From: Hymenobacter telluris
Lineage (GTDB): Bacteria > Bacteroidota > Bacteroidia > Cytophagales > Hymenobacteraceae
DNA: 64,000 bases
Assembly (NCBI RefSeq): GCF_017313265.1
Contig: NZ_JAFLQZ010000001.1
Coordinates: 434,001-498,000 of the forward strand
Direction: 5' to 3'
This document shows, piece by piece, positions 55,920-64,000 of the stretch. Position numbers and translations under genes: made by a program. The notes below the pieces were generated by a model. That model was not told where the DNA came from and searched no databases. It was given only the letters and a program-made list of their open reading frames with translations. Within the stretch, counting starts at the first letter, position 1. Each line of letters opens with the position of its first letter.

Positions 55920-57509
55920 ATGGGCAATAATCTACTTGGCCGGCTTACCATCTGGGACTACGCCATTGTGGCGGCGTACCTCGTTATTTTGTTCGCCATT
56001 GGCTACCGGGCTAGCTTCTCGAAGAAAGAGAAAACCGAGGAATCGTTGTTTCTGGCGAATAAATCGTTGGGGTGGGCCAGTATTGGGTTCAATATGTGGG
56101 GCACGAATGTGGGGCCGTCGATGCTGCTGGCGTTTGCCAGTATTGGGTACAGTACGGGCATTGTGGCGGTGAATTTCGAGTGGTATGCTTTTGTGTTTTT
56201 GTTTCTGCTGGCGGTGGTGTTTGCGCCGCGCTATTTGGCTGCCAACGTCAGTACCATGCCCGGCTTTATGGGCCGGCAGTTCGGCGACTCCACGCAAAAC
56301 ATCTTAGCGTGGTACGCCCTCATCAAGATTCTGATTTCGTGGCTGTCGTTGGGCCTGTTCTCAGGCGGGGTGCTGGTGCGCCAGATTCTGGGAATTCCCA
56401 TGTGGCAGTCGGTGATTGTGCTGGTCTTGTTTGCGGGCTTCTTCACGTTTGCCGGCGGCCTGAAAGCCATTGCCAAGGTGAACGTGTTTCAGATGCTGTT
56501 GCTTATCGGCGTTTCGCTCACGCTCACCGTTATTGGGGTGCTGAAAGTGGGTGGCCTGAGCACACTCTGGCACAGCGTACCGAGCCACTACTGGAACCTC
56601 GTGCAGCCCGCCTCCGACCCGAAATACCCGTGGTACGCCATTCTGCTGGGCTACCCGGTGTCGGCGGTGGCGTTTTTCTGCACCGACCAAGCCATGGTGC
56701 AGTCGGTGCTGGGGGCCAAGAGCCTGGAGCAGGGGCAGTTGGGCGTGAACTTCATCGGCTGGCTGAAAATCCTGTCGTTGCCGCTGTTCATCCTCACCGG
56801 CGTTGTCTGCTTCGTGCTGTTCCCCCACCTCGCCAGCCCCGACCAGGCCTACATGACCATGGTCACCACCCTGTTTCCGGCCGGTATGAAAGGCTTGGTT
56901 ATCGTGGTGCTGATTGCGGTGCTGGTGGGTACCATCAGCTCGTCATTGAACGCGCTAAGCACCGTGTTTGCCATGGACGTGTACGCCCGCAACATCAACC
57001 CCCAGGCCACTGAGAAAGACGTGGTGCGCGTCGGCCGCCTGACGGTGCTGGTGGGCTGTGCCTTCGCCGTGCTCGTGGCCCTGGCTATCGACTCGGTGAA
57101 AGGCCTCAATCTGTTCGATGTATTTCAGGCGGTGCTTGGGTTTATTGCGCCGCCGCTGGCCGTGGTGTTTTTGCTCACGGTGTTCTGGCGGCGCACCACT
57201 CAGCGGGCCGTGAACGGGATTTTATCAGTGGGCTCGGCGTTTAGCCTGGGGGTGGGCGTGATGTATTTGTGGGTGCTGCCACCCAGTGAGTACAGCTTCT
57301 GGCCGCATTATCTGGTGCTGTCGTTCCTTGTCTTCGCCGCACTATTCGTGGCCGCCGTGCTGGTTTCCCTCACCGACCCCGCCGGCCAGGCCGCCCGCCA
57401 AGCCGTGGACTACGGCGTGCTGGCCAAGCCCACCCCGCGAGTGCGCCTGCTGTGGGCCGCGCTGGCCGTGGTGATGGTTGGGCTGTACATCGTGTTCAAC
57501 GGGCATTAG
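55920..57509 (+). CDS. Sodium:solute symporter (SSS family), second copy
   Basis: A 529-aa inner-membrane transporter with 13 or so hydrophobic segments. SSS features: YAIVAAYLVILFAIGYRASFS, GWASIGFNMWGTNVGPSMLLAFASIGYSTG, WYALIKILISWLSLGLFSGGVLVRQI, AVLVGTISSSLNALSTVFAMDVYARN. It diverges clearly from the symporter at 19901, so it probably carries another product such as rhamnose or another sugar. ATG 55920 is chosen; the frame extends 9 codons into the repeat (from GTG 55893). It closes the rightward operon. Confidence 0.92.
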   Translation: MGNNLLGRLTIWDYAIVAAYLVILFAIGYRASFSKKEKTEESLFLANKSLGWASIGFNMWGTNVGPSMLLAFASIGYSTGIVAVNFEWYAFVFLFLLAVVFAPRYLAANVSTMPGFMGRQFGDSTQNILAWYALIKILISWLSLGLFSGGVLVRQILGIPMWQSVIVLVLFAGFFTFAGGLKAIAKVNVFQMLLLIGVSLTLTVIGVLKVGGLSTLWHSVPSHYWNLVQPASDPKYPWYAILLGYPVSAVAFFCTDQAMVQSVLGAKSLEQGQLGVNFIGWLKILSLPLFILTGVVCFVLFPHLASPDQAYMTMVTTLFPAGMKGLVIVVLIAVLVGTISSSLNALSTVFAMDVYARNINPQATEKDVVRVGRLTVLVGCAFAVLVALAIDSVKGLNLFDVFQAVLGFIAPPLAVVFLLTVFWRRTTQRAVNGILSVGSAFSLGVGVMYLWVLPPSEYSFWPHYLVLSFLVFAALFVAAVLVSLTDPAGQAARQAVDYGVLAKPTPRVRLLWAALAVVMVGLYIVFNGH

Positions 57510-57519
57510 GAAACGACTG

Positions 57520-57789
57520 TTATTTATCAATCAAGTCTATAATCAGCACTAAACCGAATATAAATAGAGACATAATTCCTAGAAATATTGCCTGATGAAT
57601 TTCAAGTCCAATCGTATAGATAATAACCGTAGCTATCAGTAACAGCCCAATGATGAGTACTTTATGGGGAGTTCTACGGGACTTATCTCTAACAGCATTA
57701 ATGCTTCTTACAAGTAGAATTATTGGAGTAAATAGAGCTAAAAAGCCCGTAGCGTCTTGAATGAATTCGTTAGATAGGTCAATGTTCAT
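57520..57789 (-). CDS. Small AT-rich membrane protein, unknown function
   Basis: An 89-aa protein with two or three hydrophobic segments (FLALFTPIILLVR, VLIIGLLLIATVIIYTIG, IFLGIMSLFIFGLVLIIDLI). I recognise no family. Its base composition is lower in GC than all neighbours, like the gene at 42458. The frame can extend to 57852, but ATG 57789 (MNIDLSNEF) is the natural start because the upstream part overlaps an inverted repeat. Confidence 0.55.
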   Translation of the reverse strand: MNIDLSNEFIQDATGFLALFTPIILLVRSINAVRDKSRRTPHKVLIIGLLLIATVIIYTIGLEIHQAIFLGIMSLFIFGLVLIIDLIDK

Positions 57790-57824
57790 AATCAAGTTTT
57801 CAAGGTAGCTATTCAAACTAGCAA

Positions 57825-57883
57825 AAGCTCTTACAGTCACACATAGATGCATCCTTATTGTCTACGTGTGGTTGTAAGAGCTT
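57825..57883. repeat. Inverted repeat upstream of the small membrane gene
   Basis: AAGCTCTTACAGTCACACATAGA (57825-57847) and the inverse (57861-57883) pair over 23 bases with three mismatches and a 13-base loop. It ends ten bases from the stop of the next leftward gene and may be its terminator. Confidence 0.6.
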
Positions 57884-57892
57884 GAAAATTAT

Positions 57893-60217
57893 CTATTCCT
57901 CGACCACTACATCCTTGCGCCGCGACTCCGGCGTTACTTTCAGCACCTGCACTTTTCCATCTTTCACCACAGCTTCCACAGTGGTTTGGTAAGGGGCGTG
58001 GAGCTTGAAATGCACGTCCCAGTCGCGGGGCCAGGCGGGGAGCAGGAAGATGCGGCGACCATCAGTTTGCAGGAGCATTTCCTGCAAGCCAATCATGCCG
58101 GAGCCGCCCCAGTTGTGGTCGGGCGTCCAGTCGTAGCCGGGGCCCCAGAACGCGGGGAAGCGGCGGCCGGAATCTTGCAGCTTCTTCACCGTCAGCTCGG
58201 CGGCTTCTTCGGTGAGGCCGAGGCGGGCGGCGAAGATGTTGTGCTGCTTCCAGCCCACGTGGCTGCGGAATTTCTGCACATCGGGGTCGTAGCGGTAGGT
58301 GTTGACGGCCGTGGCCAGGTCGGGCTTCCCGATGCCGTAGATGCCCCACGGAAACACCGGGTACAGCTGCGGACTCTCCGTGTTGTTGACCCGTTCCCAC
58401 AGTTTGGCCGGGGCCAGCAGCTGGTGGCCTTCCACGGTCCGCAGGCTGATTTCCGGAATCCGGCCCAGCATGGCAGTCCATTGCTGGCGCTGCTCGGGCG
58501 TACCGTATGTGCTAGGTAGGGCCAGCAGACGGGTTAGCATGGTGCGCAGGCCGGCAATGGTGGCGGTGGAATTGTAGGCCATCTTGTAGGTCTCGGCCCC
58601 CGAGCCGGGGTAGAGCACCAGGTGGCCTTCCCCGTCGAGGGCTTTGGCGCCGCGCTGGCGGGCGAGGTACTGGTAGTGCTGGTCGAAGAAGGTGAGGCAG
58701 CTTTCGATGAAGGGCAAATACGGCGTGGCATCCTGGCCGGCGTACTGCTCGGCGTCGAGCATCATCAAACAGAATTCCAGCACGGTGTCCCATTCGTATT
58801 CCAGCCAGGCGTTGTGTTCCATGCCTTTATCGAAATCGGCAGGGCGTTTCCAGTTGTACTCGGCGGGGTTGGGTAGGCCGAAGTTTTCGAGCTGCTCGGT
58901 GAAGCAGGCGCCGGGGTGGTTCCAGTAGGTGTGGGTGCGCAGCTCAGCGTTGCGTAGGAGGCGGAGGTAGAAATCGAACTGTGGTTTCAGCAGGGCCGCG
59001 TCGCCGCTTTTGAGCAGGGGCCAGTACACGAGGCGCTGGTTTTGGGCGGTGTGGGTGCCGCCGCCCCAGTTACGGAAGTCGGGCGTGAACTTGAGGGTGG
59101 AGTCGGTCAGGGCGGGGTCGTAAGTGAACAGGCCGCCGTTGAACTTGGTGGGATACTGCCCAAACGCGTTGCAGCCCAGCAGGTAGCGCATCAGCTGGTA
59201 GTTGCGGCCCGCCTGCCATTCGGGCGCGTTGGTCGCCGCTTTTTCGGGCTGAATGTGGATGAAGCTGCGGCTCCAGAACTCGCGCCACCACGCCACGGTG
59301 CGCGTGCGGTTCGCTTTCTGGTTCTGCCGGGCTGCCTTCTGGGTTTGCTGTAGCTCCTGCTGCCACTGCGCCACCGCCGGGGCGACGGTGGTGTGCAGGG
59401 CCAGTGTGAGGGAGTGAAAGCGGGCCGGTTGGCGGCTTTTCAGCGCCCAGCTGCGGTAGGGCGTGCGCAGGTACTGGCCGTCGGTGGTACCGGCCGGCAC
59501 CATGTTCGGTCCTTGCAGTGCCCCACCAAAAATCAGGTTTTGCAACGGGTTGAACAGCTGCGTTTTCACCGCCGCTAAGCCCTGCTGCTGCACCGTTACA
59601 TCGAAGACGGTTTGCAGGCGGTTCTGGTGGAAAAACTCGACGGTTTGGCTTCGGAAGCTGATGCTGTCGTGGCGGGTTTTTACCTCGCCCTGCGGCGCCC
59701 ACTTATAAGAGTTCTGGTTGTTTTCCTTGCCTTTCAGTACCCGATCCTGAAAGCGCCAGCTTTCGTAGCTGGCCGTGGCCGTCAGCTTCTCGGTGCTGCT
59801 CACTTCCACGTGCACCACCGGCCGAAACACATCCACCCAAATGTGTACCTGCGCCGAGCGGCTACCGGCCGTGCCGGTTAGGGTTACGTCGCCGGTTTGC
59901 AGGTTGAGCTGCTGCTTGAAGGGGCCGCCTTCGAACGGATTTGGGCTCAGGCGCAAGCGCACCCGGCCCAGTTTCAGCAGGCTGTTGTTCTCATCGAAAG
60001 TGCCACTGCGGGCCACGTAAAACAGCACGTCGCCGCCCTCGCTCCACACGTTCAGCCCGATGTCGCCGCCCCCGCACGGCATCGATTCGCCGCTGTGTTT
60101 GCTCGGGCTGGTCCAGATGATATTATTGGTGGCTAGCTCGGGGTTTTCAGCCGTGGGCTTTTGGGCAGTAGTGAGGAAGGGGAGGAGTGCCAGGATTGTG
60201 CAGACAAGGGGCCTCAC
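57893..60217 (-). CDS. DUF5703-family six-hairpin glycosidase-like protein
   Basis: Secreted protein of about 774 aa. The N-terminal domain begins NNIIWTSPSKHSGESMPCGGGDIGLNVW and RSGTFDENNSLLKLGRVRLRL, typical of DUF5703 proteins. An (alpha/alpha)6 barrel follows, with NYQLMRYLLGCNAFGQYPTKFNGGLFTYD, QNQRLVYWPLLKSGD, EHNAWLEYEWDTVLEFCLMM and DWTPDHNWGGSGMIGLQEMLLQ. It is related in layout to GH95/GH65-like enzymes; the activity is unknown. GTG 60217 lies in a family A arm and gives MRPLVCTILALLPFLTTAQ; the longer frame (to 60370) only adds translated repeat. Confidence 0.78.
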   Translation of the reverse strand: MRPLVCTILALLPFLTTAQKPTAENPELATNNIIWTSPSKHSGESMPCGGGDIGLNVWSEGGDVLFYVARSGTFDENNSLLKLGRVRLRLSPNPFEGGPFKQQLNLQTGDVTLTGTAGSRSAQVHIWVDVFRPVVHVEVSSTEKLTATASYESWRFQDRVLKGKENNQNSYKWAPQGEVKTRHDSISFRSQTVEFFHQNRLQTVFDVTVQQQGLAAVKTQLFNPLQNLIFGGALQGPNMVPAGTTDGQYLRTPYRSWALKSRQPARFHSLTLALHTTVAPAVAQWQQELQQTQKAARQNQKANRTRTVAWWREFWSRSFIHIQPEKAATNAPEWQAGRNYQLMRYLLGCNAFGQYPTKFNGGLFTYDPALTDSTLKFTPDFRNWGGGTHTAQNQRLVYWPLLKSGDAALLKPQFDFYLRLLRNAELRTHTYWNHPGACFTEQLENFGLPNPAEYNWKRPADFDKGMEHNAWLEYEWDTVLEFCLMMLDAEQYAGQDATPYLPFIESCLTFFDQHYQYLARQRGAKALDGEGHLVLYPGSGAETYKMAYNSTATIAGLRTMLTRLLALPSTYGTPEQRQQWTAMLGRIPEISLRTVEGHQLLAPAKLWERVNNTESPQLYPVFPWGIYGIGKPDLATAVNTYRYDPDVQKFRSHVGWKQHNIFAARLGLTEEAAELTVKKLQDSGRRFPAFWGPGYDWTPDHNWGGSGMIGLQEMLLQTDGRRIFLLPAWPRDWDVHFKLHAPYQTTVEAVVKDGKVQVLKVTPESRRKDVVVEE

Positions 60218-60341
60218 GGGACCCCTCCGGGGCCGGCCCCCTCTCCCGTGGAGAGGGGGAGCTACGGCGGCGCGGTTTTGAATCGTCTGGCACCCACTCT
60301 CCACGGGAGAGGGGGCCGGCCCCGGAGGGGTCCCGTGAGGC
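60212..60341. repeat. Family A inverted-repeat element (GGACCCCTCC variant)
   Basis: Both arms carry the CCTCACGGGACCCCTCCGGGG-CCGGCCCCCTCTCC version and both hairpin loops are CCGTGG/CCACGG-like, so the two arms share a variant absent from most copies. The left end contains the GTG start of the gene at 57893-60217. Confidence 0.85.
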
Positions 60342-60357
60342 GCACGGTAGAACATCC

Positions 60358-61782
60358 TCATTGCGCCCAATCGTCGGTGCGGAACGACGAAACCGGCAGG
60401 CCCTCGGTGCTGAACAACGTGGCGCGGGTGAAGTCGTGGAAGGCGTAGCGTACGGCTACGGGTGCCTTCACTGCGTCGGATGAGACGGTGATGCTGCTGC
60501 CGTTGATGGTGGCTTTGGCGGGGTAGAACTTCTGGTCGTCGCCGGCTACTTCAAAGCCGGTTAGCTCCTGCCCGAAGCTAGTCATGCCATTCGGCGAATT
60601 CTTGAAGCGGACGGCTACCGAATTGTCCTTCACCGTCATCGACTCGTAGGTTGGACTTAGGGCACCGAAGCCTTTTCGCCCATAGGTTTGAGATAGGGCC
60701 AGCAAGGCCAGGCGGGTGCCGCCGGGCTCTTTGCGCATCGGGTGGATGCTGGTTTCCTCGCCAATATCCAGCAGAACGGCCATGGCGGTGTTGGGCACCT
60801 GGTCCTGCAACTTGCGCTGCGTATCCCGGATGAAAGCCGAGTTGTACTTGCCGCCCTTGTTGGTGGAAGTGCGGGTGTAGTCGAAGGGCGCAATCTGGGC
60901 GTAGTAAAACGGGAAGTCACCCATGCCCCACTTGGTGCGCCACTGCTTCACCATAGCCGTAAACAGCTTGGCGTACTCGTCGGGCCGGTCGTAGTTGGAT
61001 TCGCCCTGGTACCAGATGGCGCCTTTAATGCCGTAGCCTTCAATGGGGTGCAACATGCCGTTGTAGAGCGTAGTAGGCGTGCGGCTGACCTGCTTGATGG
61101 TGTCGCCTTTAGCTGGAATCTTCACGCCCGCAAACTGCCGCAGGTTCTCGGCGTCCATCCAGGCTTCAATGTAGGAGCCGCTGTAGCTGCAATGAATCAA
61201 ACCCACTGGCACCTGCAACTGCTCCTGCAGCAGCCGCCCGAAGTAGTAGCCGGTAGCGCTGAAATTGGATACAGCCTCCGGCTCAGCCAGCCGCCAGGGC
61301 GAGGGTTTGCTGTTTTCCTGCGGCTCCGTCACCGAGGAGCGGGGCACGGTATAGAGGCGAAGCTGGTCGTTTTTCGAGTGCAGAATGGCCTCGTTGGAAC
61401 CCAGAATGGGCTGGCCCTTGAAGCCCTTCATAGGCATCTCCATGTTCGACTGCCCGCCGCACAACCAGACTTCCCCTACCAGCACGTTCTTCAGCTTCAC
61501 CGGCGTACCGTCACTAACGGTCAGCTCGTAAGGCCCGCCAGCCGTTGGGGTCTTCACCTTCAGCCGCCACGTACCAGCCGCGTCCACCTTCGCAGTGTAT
61601 TTCTGCTTGCCCCAACTGGGTGCCACTGTCACGGTGCTGCCCGCCTTGGCCCAGCCCCACACGGCGCATTCGGCCTGCTGCTGAAACACCATGTTGTCGG
61701 TGAAAAGGGAAGGCAGCTTGACTTCGGCCCAGAGCAGGAGCGGAGCGAGAAAAAGAAGTATCGTGCAGACGAGAGGCCTCAC
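60358..61782 (-). CDS. Sialate O-acetylesterase-type carbohydrate esterase
   Basis: Secreted SGNH-type esterase (about 474 aa), paralogous to the partial gene at the left edge. KLPSLFTDNMVFQQQ begins the mature domain; the nucleophile block is WLCGGQSNMEMPMKG (Ser about 105), and later blocks are IHCSYSGSYIEAWMD and GAIWYQGESNYDRPDEY. C-terminal IGEETSIHP resembles the family's Asp/His block. GTG 61782 within a family A arm gives MRPLVCTILLFLAPLLLWAE, whose first eight residues equal those of the gene at 60217. It would deacetylate pectic sugars. Confidence 0.9.
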   Translation of the reverse strand: MRPLVCTILLFLAPLLLWAEVKLPSLFTDNMVFQQQAECAVWGWAKAGSTVTVAPSWGKQKYTAKVDAAGTWRLKVKTPTAGGPYELTVSDGTPVKLKNVLVGEVWLCGGQSNMEMPMKGFKGQPILGSNEAILHSKNDQLRLYTVPRSSVTEPQENSKPSPWRLAEPEAVSNFSATGYYFGRLLQEQLQVPVGLIHCSYSGSYIEAWMDAENLRQFAGVKIPAKGDTIKQVSRTPTTLYNGMLHPIEGYGIKGAIWYQGESNYDRPDEYAKLFTAMVKQWRTKWGMGDFPFYYAQIAPFDYTRTSTNKGGKYNSAFIRDTQRKLQDQVPNTAMAVLLDIGEETSIHPMRKEPGGTRLALLALSQTYGRKGFGALSPTYESMTVKDNSVAVRFKNSPNGMTSFGQELTGFEVAGDDQKFYPAKATINGSSITVSSDAVKAPVAVRYAFHDFTRATLFSTEGLPVSSFRTDDWAQ

Positions 61783-61848
61783 GGGACCCCTCCGGGGCCG
61801 GCCCCCTACACTCGCTTGATGCGCGACATGAAAAGGAGAGGGGGTAAC
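61777..61848. repeat. Family A single arm with altered hairpin
   Basis: The GGACCCCTCC variant arm, but the left hairpin strand TCTCC is replaced by about 25 bases including GCTTGATGCGC (61814-61824). The same 11 bases occur in the arm at 37372-37382. The partner arm is absent. Confidence 0.75.
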
Positions 61849-61856
61849 ACGGCGGC

Positions 61857-62023
61857 ACACCTCACCCCCCGGCCCCCTCTCCTCAGGGAGAGGGGGAGCC
61901 TGATAATTTGGATAAGTAGTGTTGAGATATATAGAAGATGGAGTCATTTCTTTCTTAATTCAAAGATTTTGTTCGTTGTGGCTCCCCCTCTCCCTGAGGA
62001 GAGGGGGCCGGGGGGTGAGGTCC
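61857..62023. repeat. Family A inverted-repeat element (CGG variant)
   Basis: Left arm CACCTCACCCCCCGGCCCCCTCTCC-TCAGGGAGAGGGGGAGCC and its exact inverse at the right, around an AT-rich spacer. It fills the gap between the esterase and GH127 genes. Confidence 0.85.
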
Positions 62024-64000
62024 CTACCGGCTCACCGGGAGCCACACCTGCATATCGCCTAAGCCGCGGTTGCCCCAGGCGTAGTAGGGAACCAGCTTGA
62101 AGGGTACGGTGGCAGGCTTTTCTCTAGCAATGGGGTGGTAGAGCTGGCCTTTCCAAGCCGAGTTGTCCACGAACTCGCCCTGGCCTTCCAGCCAGACGAT
62201 ATCGGAGCCGGCTACTGTTGTGTGGCGCGGGGTGAGGGTGGCGTTGGCGGGTATGAGCAGGCCGCTCAGGGGTTTGCCAGCGGGCAGGTCGTTGGCTTCG
62301 AGGCAGTAGACCACGGGGCCACGCTTCACGGCTACCTGGTTGCGGTTTTCCTCTACCAGCGGGTTGGTTTCAACGAGTTGTGCGGGCATCGGAAGGTTCA
62401 GCTCCACCTTGTCGCCGGCTTTCCAGCGGCGGTTCACTTCGGCGTAAGTGCTGGGCTTCAACGTTACTGATTCCGGCTTGCCGTTTACGAGCAGCGTAGC
62501 ACCTTCGCACCAGCCCGGTACCCGTAGGAACAACGAAAACGGTTTCTTCGGCGCCTCGCTTAGCGTCAGTTTCACGGCGCCATCCCAGGGGTAGTTGGTT
62601 TCCTCAGTGAGCTTAACGAGGGAACCGTCTTTGAGCTTGGTGTTGAGGTTGTTGCCGCCGTACAGGTTCAGCCACAAGCCTTTATCCGACACGCTGTAGA
62701 GGTAGTTGTTGACCTCCGCAATGGTGCGCACCACGTTGGGCGGGCAGCAGTTGGAGAGGCTGATGTAGTCCACCCGCTCCTTCGACCACCGCTGCGAAAA
62801 CGGCAGCGCCGCCGAGTACGCCAGCGGGTTGGTGTACAGGAACCGCTGCCCATCCAGACTGATACCCGACAGCACGCTGTTGTAGAGGGCCGTTTCGAGC
62901 ACGTCGGCGTACTTGGCGTCGGCGGTTACTTGCAGCATCCGCCAGTTCCAGAGCACGTTGCCGATGTTAGCGCAGGTTTCGCCGTGGGCCGTGTGGTTGG
63001 GCAACTGGTAGTCGCGCCCGTAAGCCTGGTGGATTTTCTGCACCGTGTCGGGCTTGTAGGCCGTGCCGTCCGGCGATACGCCGTCGTAAAGGGCTCCACA
63101 GGCGCCGGTGACGTATAGTTTGTGCTGGGTCACGTCGTCCCACATCCGGTCCAGGGTAGTGAGCAGGGTTTTGTCGCCGGTTTCGGCGTACACGTCGGCC
63201 GCCCCCGCGAAGAGGTAGTTGGCCCGTACCGCGTGGCCGCCGGCTTTCTGCATCTGCCGAAACGGCACCCGGTCCTGGTTGTCATCGGTGCCAATGTCGG
63301 CCGCTAGGCCCCGGATATTAATCAGGCTCTGGGCCAGTTCCAGGTAGCGCGGGTCGCGGGTGGTGCGGTACATTTCCACCACGCCCATGTAGTGCGCGGG
63401 GCAGATGGCATTGCGCGCCAGCTCCGGCGAGGCTCTTTTGTAGAAGTTGTAGAGGTAATCTGTCGACTTCTTCGCCAGGTCCAGCATAGAGGTCTTGCCG
63501 GTGGCGCGGTAGTGCACGCAGGCCGCCGTCATCAGGTGGCCCAGGTTGTAGGTCTCGAAGTTCAGCCGGTCCTTGAAAGCCGCCTTCTGCCCTGGATTGT
63601 TCAGCTCGGCAATGGTGCTGTGCGTGCTGATGTACCCATCGGCCCGCTGTACCTTGGCAATCAATGCAATGGCCTCGTCGAGCTGCTTATCGAGCTTGGG
63701 GTCGTGGGTGACGGCGTAGGAAGCGGCTAGGGCTTCCAGCAGCTTGAAAAAGTCGCCGTCGTGGAAGGGTGGGCCTTTGTGCTCGCCTTTCGCCAGGCCG
63801 GCCGCAATTTCAAAGTTCTTGTACGCGTGGTTCCGGTCGGAGTGGTACAGTTCCCACATGGTCGGAATCATGGACTTCTGGCACACATCGAACCGCTCGG
63901 CCCAGAAGCCGGTGGTCCAGGTGGCGGCGCCCATGTCCACGCTGCTGAGCTTGGCATGGGTGCTGGCGGACGTGTTGGTCAGGGCCTTTTGCTGAGCCAC
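62024..64000 (-). CDS. GH127-family glycosidase (5' end outside window)
   Basis: The gene runs off the right edge, so the true start and signal peptide are not seen; 658 residues are present. GH127 includes beta-L-arabinofuranosidases and an aceric acid hydrolase of rhamnogalacturonan-II. Visible family features: AGLAKGEHKGPPFHDGDFFKLLEALA, HAVRANYLFAGAADVYAETGD, TAHGETCANIGNVLWNWRML and SLSNCCPPNVVRTIAEVNNYLY, the last with the cysteine pair used for zinc binding and catalysis, plus a C-terminal beta domain. It is first in the leftward block with the esterase and DUF5703 genes. Confidence 0.93.
   Translation of the reverse strand: MAQQKALTNTSASTHAKLSSVDMGAATWTTGFWAERFDVCQKSMIPTMWELYHSDRNHAYKNFEIAAGLAKGEHKGPPFHDGDFFKLLEALAASYAVTHDPKLDKQLDEAIALIAKVQRADGYISTHSTIAELNNPGQKAAFKDRLNFETYNLGHLMTAACVHYRATGKTSMLDLAKKSTDYLYNFYKRASPELARNAICPAHYMGVVEMYRTTRDPRYLELAQSLINIRGLAADIGTDDNQDRVPFRQMQKAGGHAVRANYLFAGAADVYAETGDKTLLTTLDRMWDDVTQHKLYVTGACGALYDGVSPDGTAYKPDTVQKIHQAYGRDYQLPNHTAHGETCANIGNVLWNWRMLQVTADAKYADVLETALYNSVLSGISLDGQRFLYTNPLAYSAALPFSQRWSKERVDYISLSNCCPPNVVRTIAEVNNYLYSVSDKGLWLNLYGGNNLNTKLKDGSLVKLTEETNYPWDGAVKLTLSEAPKKPFSLFLRVPGWCEGATLLVNGKPESVTLKPSTYAEVNRRWKAGDKVELNLPMPAQLVETNPLVEENRNQVAVKRGPVVYCLEANDLPAGKPLSGLLIPANATLTPRHTTVAGSDIVWLEGQGEFVDNSAWKGQLYHPIAREKPATVPFKLVPYYAWGNRGLGDMQVWLPVSR

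Noticed and set aside
60161..60483. Rightward frames at 60161-60448 and 60187-60483
   Set aside because: They consist of translated family A repeat plus antisense of the esterase gene.

Overview
The window reads as a chromosomal fragment of a GC-rich (about 60 percent) member of the Bacteroidota. A SusC/SusD pair, lipoprotein and Sec signal peptides on almost every enzyme, a TAnnTTTG-type promoter and the domain families all fit that phylum. A Hymenobacter-like (Cytophagales) host is my best guess, but no marker gene here proves it.

Nearly all of the window is one large pectin utilisation locus. The enzyme set matches rhamnogalacturonan-II and its homogalacturonan/RG-I backbone: two PL1 pectate lyases, a GH28 polygalacturonase, a GH140-type apiosidase, a GH141-type beta-helix glycosidase, GH127, GH95, GH78 and a GH78-like enzyme, two GH2, a GH43-like protein, sialidase-fold proteins, two sialate O-acetylesterase-type esterases, a pectin-esterase-like alpha/beta hydrolase and several enzymes of uncertain family. 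Import and catabolism are supplied by SusC/SusD, two sodium:solute symporters, a DapA/NanA-type aldolase, a fucose-isomerase-type enzyme, an L-rhamnose mutarotase and a Gfo/Idh/MocA oxidoreductase. An AraC regulator sits in the middle and no hybrid two-component regulator is seen.

Layout: 1-6055 is transcribed leftward (esterase, beta-helix/TIM-like protein, PL1). 6508-22608 is rightward (uncertain GH, six-hairpin GH, GH28, GH95, GH2, symporter, aldolase). 22790-23683 is the leftward AraC gene. 24323-57509 is rightward (isomerase, SusC, SusD, PL1, GH140, GH43-like, propeller, DUF559, GH2, accessory island, GH78, sialidase-like, esterase, GH141, GH78-like, mutarotase, oxidoreductase, symporter). 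57520-64000 is leftward (small membrane protein, DUF5703 protein, esterase, GH127). A small accessory island (40905-43650) holds a DUF5713 gene, a toxin-antitoxin-like pair and an AT-rich gene, and contains a duplicated 3' piece of the adjacent GH2 gene.

The most unusual aspect is the gaps. Almost every intergenic gap carries an interspersed inverted-repeat element from one of at least four families. Many arms are themselves hairpins, and the left and right arms of a copy match each other more closely than they match other copies. In several places the repeat has entered the coding sequence: it supplies the GTG start before a signal peptide (35472, 51593, 60217, 61782, probably 907), a stop codon (15776-15778), an in-frame internal segment (18840-18891) and a leader (53791-53881). 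One copy of the commonest family encloses a DUF559 endonuclease-like gene between its arms (37348-38064), which suggests, as inference, a nuclease-carrying version of the repeat.
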